The notes under the pieces: generated by a model
What the model saw: the letters and a program-made list of their open reading frames with translations, nothing else
Databases searched by the model: none
Told to the model about the DNA's origin: nothing
Shown: positions 57,893 to 64,000 of the stretch, in pieces
How the letters are laid out: every line of letters starts with the position of its first letter
How positions within the stretch are numbered: the stretch's first letter is position 1
Assembly (NCBI GenBank): GCA_029204225.1
Contig: MU832160.1
Location: 1 to 64,000, forward strand
Length of the DNA: 64,000 bases
Direction of reading: 5' to 3'
DNA from: Diphasiastrum complanatum
Lineage: Eukaryota > Streptophyta > Lycopodiopsida > Lycopodiales > Lycopodiaceae
Program-made: the position numbers and the translations under genes

Positions 57893-59640
57893 TTCAGAGA
57901 ACAGAGCAGTTTGATCCGACACGAATTTCAGTCGCTTTGATCTCACTCTTGATACACCCGGATGGAATTCGATTATGTCTACCGGCTACTGCTTGCTAGA
58001 ACAGATCTGCAATCCTCCAGAGTGTAGACAGACACTGCTGACCTACATTTAATTGTTTAAACATTCAACAAGATGAACCAGTATGCAAAATGAAGAATAA
58101 ACAGCTGATTACGAACAGACAACAATCAGACATCAAAGCATTTGAGATCATTCAACATGTGCATTACAACTACTATATTATCAATGATTCTCTTCATAAG
58201 GGCGCTGTTGTGACAAACCCACACAACATGTCGGCGTGAGAAAAGCTATGTCTCTCATAAATAATATCAGATCGTCTCGCTTCCTAGGGGACTTCTTGGA
58301 TATCGGCTCTTCAGCAACACTATGCTTAGCTCAGGTTGACACTCAACCAATTGACAATCCCAATCAGCCTCCTGTAAGGTGTGTGTTGCATTATCTCCTT
58401 TTCTTCGTCAGTCTTCGGACAATCTTCGTTTGTCAGAACTGTTCCTACAAGCATTAGGGTATTTGCCCCTTGGCAATCTGTCATCCCAAAATCATCTAGG
58501 ATCTTCTGGATGTACTTGGATTGACGAAGGTATAGCTTTTCTTCGTCATAGTTGTGGTCAATTTGCAAGCCTAGATAACATCTGGCTTCTCCTAGGTCTA
58601 ATATCTCGAAATTTTTTAGATGTCGCTCTTCACTTCAGCAATTAGCTCTTCGCTTCTGCAAAGTATCAGTGTGTCATCCACGTACATAGCAACAATGATG
58701 TTCTCTCCATCTGTGATCCTTATATAAACATTGGAATCGGCCATCAGTGGATTGAAGCCTAAGGATCGTATGGCATGATCCTTCCTCTTGTGCCATTGTC
58801 ACGCAGATTGCTTCAATTCGTAGATACTTCTATGCATTCGACAGGCGTAGGTGGGAAGTGATTCACATATGTAGCTTGGATGTTGGTCCATGTAGACTTC
58901 TTCGTCTAATTCGCAAGGCAAGAATGTTGTCTTCTCATCGACTATGTGAATCCTGAGATCATAAGTGGCTGCATATGCAAACAGTAGGTGTAAGGATGCA
59001 TGTTTCACTGCTAGAAAGAAGGTCTCAATGTAGTCAATGTCGTGCTTCTAAGAAAATCCCTTTGCTACAAGTATGGCTTTGTACCTCAAAACATTTCCAT
59101 TCAGTCTGTACTTCAGCTTGTAAACCCATTTGCATTGCATGGTCTTTTGCTTGTCTAGTACTGGCTGTAGTGTCTATATCTCATTCCTCTTCATGGACTC
59201 GATCTCCTCGTTCATGGCTTGGATCCATTTGTCCTTGTCTGGACTATCGATGGCTTCCTCGAATGTTTGTGGTTCGCCACTGAATCCACAGAACTCTTCG
59301 GATGTCGAAGCCGAGCTGCCTGGCACGAATCTGGATGGCGCTCTTTGTTCTCTTGTTGATCTCCTGGGAGATTCTTTGGGTACTACAATATCCTTGTCTT
59401 TTTCTCTTCGACTAGGTCTAGCACCATTTCGGTTTACAGGCATTCTAGCTGCAAGCAGGCTTGTTGTCCTTTGTTCGTCTGATTCGTCGCTAAGCTGATG
59501 TGGGGATCAAACATTTGCATCTGAGAGTTCCAGTTCTGTCCCCTTTGTCATGGTTGGCAGATCGTAGTATTGCTTTCTGTAGGCTGATATTCCAAGAAAC
59601 ATTTGAGCCATCTTGAAAAGGATGCGGACTCATTAGAGGA
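57893..59640 (-). pseudogene. Copia reverse transcriptase relic
   Basis: On the minus strand the order is: an acidic linker ending WIQAMNEEIESMKRNEI (59443-59174), then CKWVYKLKYRLNG, LRIHIVDEKTTFLPCELDEE and SIYELKQSA (59008-58799), then VAMYVDDTLIL near 58690 and YLRQSKYIQKILDDFGM with CPKTDEEKEIMQHTPYRRLI (58568-58326). All are Copia RT blocks with YVDD intact but several stops. Gag, protease and integrase are missing. The first 340 bp (57893-58230) may be LTR remnant starting TGTTGGAATTC. It is not closely related to element E. Confidence 0.85.
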
Positions 59641-60040
59641 GTTCCAAGGACCAGAAGGGTCGTTTGTCAAAATGTTTTTATTGACTATTCAACTATTCAT
59701 TGTACATGTGGCCCAATAAAGTTTTTACACATGTGAAGGAACGTAACGTTGTTTGTTGGTCTGAAAAAATCTGGATTTTCCTGGTAATATTTTTGAACAT
59801 TTTAAAACTCTTGTTGGGCAGGGTCTGGAGTTGTGATACTTGCTGCCCGCAAGACTCCTAACTGCCTGACTCTTAAAACTTATGGTTAGTAATAATATAT
59901 TTTGAGCAAATCATAGTTAAACAAACTTACATGTTTTAAAGAGGGCCAACCTACAAGAAGCTGCAAAACATCATTTACAACAACATCAGCCATTAAACTA
60001 CGGATGAGTAGAACAACAACAGATTTTCTAGACATTTTTG

Positions 60041-60621
60041 ATATTTTTATAGTATAATAAGCAAGATGTGATTATTCTAATGGATTCTACGTGAAGAGTA
60101 GATCATTTTTGCTTTTTACCTCATCTCCATCCGAGTTCAAATAAGAAAGTTATGGCTAATCAAAGATTTTGATGATGTGGCATATCGCCATGACGCGAGA
60201 ATAGACAAGGTTTTTTTTACCAGAGCGCAGATCCTCGCGTGATGGAGATATTCCACATCATCAAATGCTTATCTTGTACTATAAATCTTGATCTACCATA
60301 ACTTTCTTATCTGAACTCTGATAGAGATGAGGTCAAAAGCAAAATTGATCTACTCTTTGCATAGAATATGATGATGTGGCATATCGCCGTGACGCAAGAA
60401 TAGACAAGTTTTTTTAACCAGAATACAGATACTCCTGTGGTGAAGATATTCCACATAATCAAGTGTCGTCATCAAATGCTTATCTTGTACTATAAATTTT
60501 TTTGATCTACCATAACTTTCTTATCTGAACTCTGATAGAGATGAGGCTAGAAGCAAAATTGATGTACTCTTTGCATAGAATACGATGGAATATTCGTATC
60601 TTGCTTATGATTTTATAAAAT
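60041..60621. repeat. foldback repeat with an internal 200-bp duplication
   Basis: The left arm (about 60041-60157) is the approximate reverse complement of the right arm (about 60508-60621): both contain ATAACTTTCTTAT, GAGATGAGGT or a variant, GCAAAA.TGAT and CTTGCTTAT in mirrored order. Between them a unit starting GATGATGTGGCATATCGCC occurs twice (60171 and about 60370), each followed by part of the right-arm sequence. There is no coding region; it resembles a foldback/MITE-type element. Confidence 0.7.
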
Positions 60622-61475
60622 TAAGAGCTTGCATTTTTATTTCATAATTGAGTTCTTTTTCATTTGCATTTTCAAATTTGAAAAAACATAAAAGCAAAAT
60701 TCAGACCCAACTTCAAGTTCTCCCTTATTTTAATAGTTTAAGGGAAGGGGATTTGAACGTCTACAAGGTTAAGCCTTAACCCTTAATCCTACACAAAGGG
60801 GTGGTTGATCTAATATCAAAGGGAACATTTTACTCAACCAAGAAGCTAGAAACATCAGTACATTATCTACAACAATGTTATCTATCAATCTAAGAGAGAG
60901 TAGAATAACAATAAACCTGAACTCTGCGAAAAGCAATCAGCACCTACAAGAACAAGACATATAGCATCAATAAAAAGCTGCAAAAGGAGCCGACATTGCT
61001 AAAACTTCCTCTCAAAGCTCCTCAAAGTCATTCTCAGGACGACTCACAAGTATTCAACAAGCTCAGATGCAAATTAGTGTGACAACATGACTGGAGAAAT
61101 CTAAAAGGCTAGAGGTTCTATTTATGTAAAACTTTGATCTACAAATATTGATCATGGGCTTTAGGAGTTGTGTAATCTTTTACACATGAAGTTTTGGAGG
61201 GAATTTTCTCCTGCTTGTGGGGCGTGCTTTGTTTCTTGGCAGTGTGCTTTGTTTCATTTGCACTATTAATATACTTCAAAAAATGAGCCAGCCACACAAC
61301 TTAGACGGCGGGCAGCACCGAAAACTAAGAAAACAAAAAAACATTCTGGTCATTTTATCATTCTCTCTCTAACATTCTCTTACTAAGGCACGATTCTTAT
61401 ACAGCTCTTTTGGAATCAAAAACTCCTCTAATGTAAGCCTAGAACTGGATTAGTCAAGTTTAGGCCTTTATGCCA
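60622..61475. other. no recognised gene
   Basis: AT-rich sequence. Near 61308-61330 the words GGCGGGCAGCACCGAAAA recall GACGGGTAGCACCAGAAA of the MITE at 36.6 kb, hinting at a diverged relative. Confidence 0.4.
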
Positions 61476-61896
61476 TGTTGTAACGGCTTAAGGTTATTTA
61501 GTTCTAAACCTAAGTCTAGAACATTGGAACTTAAGCTAGTCTAAATAAGTTCAACTTAAGTTATTTCAGTTGTTTATGGTCCGTTGGGGGTTTGTCCCAT
61601 GGCACCAATTTAATTAAAAGTTAAGTTAAGCCTATGTGGCCTACTTGTCCCATAGTGCCTTTTTGTAAGTGACCACCACTCCAAGTATATATAGGAGTGG
61701 AAGAGTCCATTTTGCCAGATGAACCTCATTTGCACAATAGAGTTTTATCTTCCTTCATTGAGAGTTCTCCTTTGTGACGATTTTATAGTTGTTACACTGT
61801 GTATTATAATTTCTCCCTATGAACCAAGTTAATTAGTTTTATTTTATCATTGGGCCTTCCACAAGCAGATTAAACCTGTGTGAACTTGGGTCCTCT
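61476..61896 (+). repeat. candidate LTR
   Basis: It begins TGTTGTAACGG, has a TATATATAGGAG TATA-like box near 61687, and is followed by TGGTGTCAGATG (61897-61908), a degenerate match to the TGGTATCAGAGC primer site. No second copy is in the window, so the call is tentative. Confidence 0.35.
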
Positions 61897-61984
61897 TGGT
61901 GTCAGATGTCGAGGCTGTACACACACAACACACATCTGTGCATATATAGACTATCGAATTACCATTGTTCGACCTTTCTTCATC

Positions 61985-62165
61985 CATCCTCGTCACCGCC
62001 TTTTGGTCTTCGAGTCTTCTTCACCTTCGTGCCTCGTTCGACCTTTGGCTTCGAGTGTCTTTCAATCATCGAACATCTGGCCTTCGCCTTCGAGTGTCCT
62101 TCATTTGGCCTTCGCCTGTGAGTGTCCTTCAGTCGTCGCGAACATTTCGAGTGTCTTTCAGTTGA
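61985..62165 (+). repeat. short repeat array in a probable element leader
   Basis: Five or six diverged copies of a unit containing TTCGAGTGTCTTTCA or a close variant lie after the candidate LTR and primer site, the same arrangement as the leader arrays at 21.4-22.6 kb but with an unrelated unit. Confidence 0.6.
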
Positions 62166-63567
62166 AACCATTACGTGGCGGTTATGGACCGTGACAGTCT
62201 TCGTATGTGGGTCCCTTGTATTTCCACAGGCTCGAATTCAAAAGCTAGCAAAGCTTTGTGGGTCAAAACATTTTGTTTCTTTAATAAGTGCCAATAACAT
62301 TAGAAAAATCCAATTTTCCAAATTCAGCACTTTGAAATTAAATATGATGCAATTGCTAAATGCAACTATAAAATTTGATAGGCTCATTTGGTCGTCATAA
62401 ATTGAACCAAGTTTCACCGCTTGATTGAGGAATTTGGACTTCACCCTATTGACCTCACACATAATAACAAAGCAAAGACCTTTCACAAAGCCTAAAACAT
62501 GTTCTCCACTGTCCATTTCTATAGGCAAAATAATGTCACAATACTTATTAGCATAGTTTGGTATCACATGCTGCCTATTTCATTTCCAACCACTTTTGTT
62601 GATGTCTTGTGATTTTATTTGGAGGTGTAAGCTTCAACTTAGTTGCCATTATAAAAATTTTGAATACAAAAAGATCCTTTGTGAAAAGCACTAATTTTTT
62701 TTATTTCGATTGCCACGTAGCCCACACTCAAAATTGATATCTACGTAACGTATCTCATCGAAATTAGAAAATGTGCTTATTATTTTGTAAATTTCAAAAT
62801 TGGTGCCAACATGCATGCATAGCTTGGTCTGCCTATAGAGATAAATTAATTTCCTTAATAGTACAGGAAATTGAGAGATAAACAAGCAAAAAAGCAATTT
62901 TTCACCTTTTCTAACATTTCTCTGAAGTGTAATTGGATCAAATCGGACCTGAACTGAATTTTCAGACCTGAATTGAGGTAGTACGGAATTCTGGAATTCC
63001 GCATGTCTGAAAATCAGAGATTTTTAGTCCCTTTGTTTTCCTTGCTGATAGAACCAAAGATAGCAGTCTTATAGCTTGATGGAAAGCTTATGATCTGTAC
63101 TTTCCATAGAAATTGAAACCAAATCAATCTGAAGTGTCTAGCAAGAGTTATAAGCTCTTAAAGAGGATTATGATAGGTCCAAAATCTGAGTGACAACATT
63201 TTGATTTGAATCAATTTTTACTTTGTTCTGAATTCATGGTTTTGAGCATCCTACACAAGAAACTAAAGATCAAGACTGAGTTTGAAGTAATTGAACACCC
63301 TTTGAGCCTTCTGAGTGTCAATAGTGTTTTCTTTTGTTGCATTTCACACGTGCCAAAAGTAGGATTCAAACCAACCAAAGTGTCTCAATCCACTTTGTGT
63401 ATCTGATCTAGTTAGCTTGTCTTGTCGAATATTTAAGATTTGTCTCAAATACAGTTGCATGTGTTTCACATAGAAAGGTAGTACATTATTGAAAATACCT
63501 ATAGTGAAAGAGAGCAGCAACTCTAAGTCAGATAGGAACAAGCTCAAACATATTGCAGTCCACATTT
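62166..63567. other. AT-rich sequence before a Copia gag, no gene seen
   Basis: Probably leader or LTR of the element whose gag begins at 63568. It carries TTTCACACGTGCC at 63343-63355, similar to the G-box motif of the left LTR of element B. Confidence 0.45.
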
Positions 63568-64000
63568 ATGGCATTTGTAGGAGATTGTCTCTTTCAAGCT
63601 AGTGAAAGACTATACACCTTTAACTATTCAGTTTGGAAGGATAGGATAGAATCCTTGTTGATTCTCTATGGTGTAATGGATATTGTAGCTGGAACTGAAG
63701 TTGAACCTGCAGCTTTTGATGAGGCTCAGAAATTCAAGAAGAGAGCTAGAATTGCTCTACATATCATCAAATTGAACATCTCTGATGAGATGTTGAGAGA
63801 GATTAGTTCATGCAGCTCAGCAAAGGAGACTTGGGAGACTCTGAAGAACCTTCAAGAAGCCGAGATCAAGTCAAGAAAGAGGAGTAAGAACCAGTACTCT
63901 CGTGCCTTCACCAAGAAAAAAGCAAAGAACAAAGACTATGGTGGAGTAGAAGATGAGTCAGCTCATCCTTCTAACTTCAAGAAGAAGACACAAGAAGTTC
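63568..64000 (+). CDS. Copia gag, partial, runs off the window
   Basis: The frame from the ATG at 63568 is open to the window end (144 codons). It encodes MAFVGDCLFQASERLYTFNY, SVWKDRIESLLILYGVMDIV, ARIALHIIKLNISDEMLREI and AKETWETLKN, the Copia gag N-terminal order. After ETWETLKN it jumps to a basic stretch (SRKRSKNQYSRAFTKKKAKN) without the usual LxLRRQI region, which suggests an in-frame internal deletion. It is related to but clearly different from the gags of A, B and E. Confidence 0.8.
   Translation, partial: MAFVGDCLFQASERLYTFNYSVWKDRIESLLILYGVMDIVAGTEVEPAAFDEAQKFKKRARIALHIIKLNISDEMLREISSCSSAKETWETLKNLQEAEIKSRKRSKNQYSRAFTKKKAKNKDYGGVEDESAHPSNFKKKTQEV

Overview
This is nuclear DNA of a land plant. 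A ten-exon, intron-containing APETALA2 (euAP2-type) transcription factor gene with the lineage's typical 26-nt and 31-nt microexons lies on the minus strand at 45.9-54.5 kb. Almost everything else is nested, mostly broken LTR retrotransposons of the Copia and Gypsy superfamilies. The sequence does not settle whether the host is a fern, gymnosperm or angiosperm. I saw no bacterial operon, CRISPR array, rRNA or tRNA gene.

Layout. 0.2-5.8 kb: a structurally complete Copia-type element (A, + strand) with two LTRs, PBS, PPT and a perfect 5-bp target duplication, but no integrase or reverse transcriptase; it probably sits inside the 3' LTR of an older minus-strand Gypsy relic. 5.8-9.5 kb: that relic, with a collapsed RT/integrase remnant and a long extra reading frame 3' of pol. 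10.2-13.1 kb: unrecognised coding fragments, including a clear histone H3-fold fragment with a Ser/Lys-rich tail (minus). 13.4-18.5 kb: element B (minus), a diverged relative of A with gag, protease and the same non-pol module. 18.5-21.2 kb: sparse sequence with a six-copy tandem repeat. 21.3-22.7 kb: 5' part of a Copia-like element with a 25-bp repeat array in its leader. 22.7-30.3 kb: Gypsy element C (minus; gag, protease region, RT, integrase, PBS, 5' LTR). 30.3-31.5 kb: two small Copia fragments. 33.7-37.5 kb: Gypsy element D (+) with a T-rich leader array and a MITE inside. 39.0-43.1 kb: Copia element E (+), a pol-bearing relative of A and B, broken by a solo LTR and a CACTA-transposase-like insertion. 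45.5-56.3 kb: the AP2 gene, its intron minisatellite and its GC-rich 5' region. 57.9-59.6 kb: Copia RT relic (minus). 60.0-60.6 kb: a foldback repeat. 61.5-64.0 kb: LTR-like and leader-like sequence, then a Copia gag running off the window.

Most notable points. (1) A and B form a non-autonomous Copia family in which integrase and RT are replaced by a shared module of unknown origin, while E carries a related gag plus pol and could represent the helper type. (2) The histone H3-fold fragment lies in a retroelement-rich stretch. (3) The last exon of AP2 has a miR172-site-like sequence at the expected place, but it is too mismatched to be expected to work. (4) Arrays built on an ACCGAC/GCCGAC core (the DRE/CRT core) with a 25-bp period occur in the leaders of two different retroelements. 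(5) Near-perfect CACACGTGTG palindromes recur in otherwise different LTRs. (6) The two LTRs of A differ only by six small indels in homopolymer or short-repeat tracts, so some frameshifts in this window could be assembly errors rather than genetic decay.
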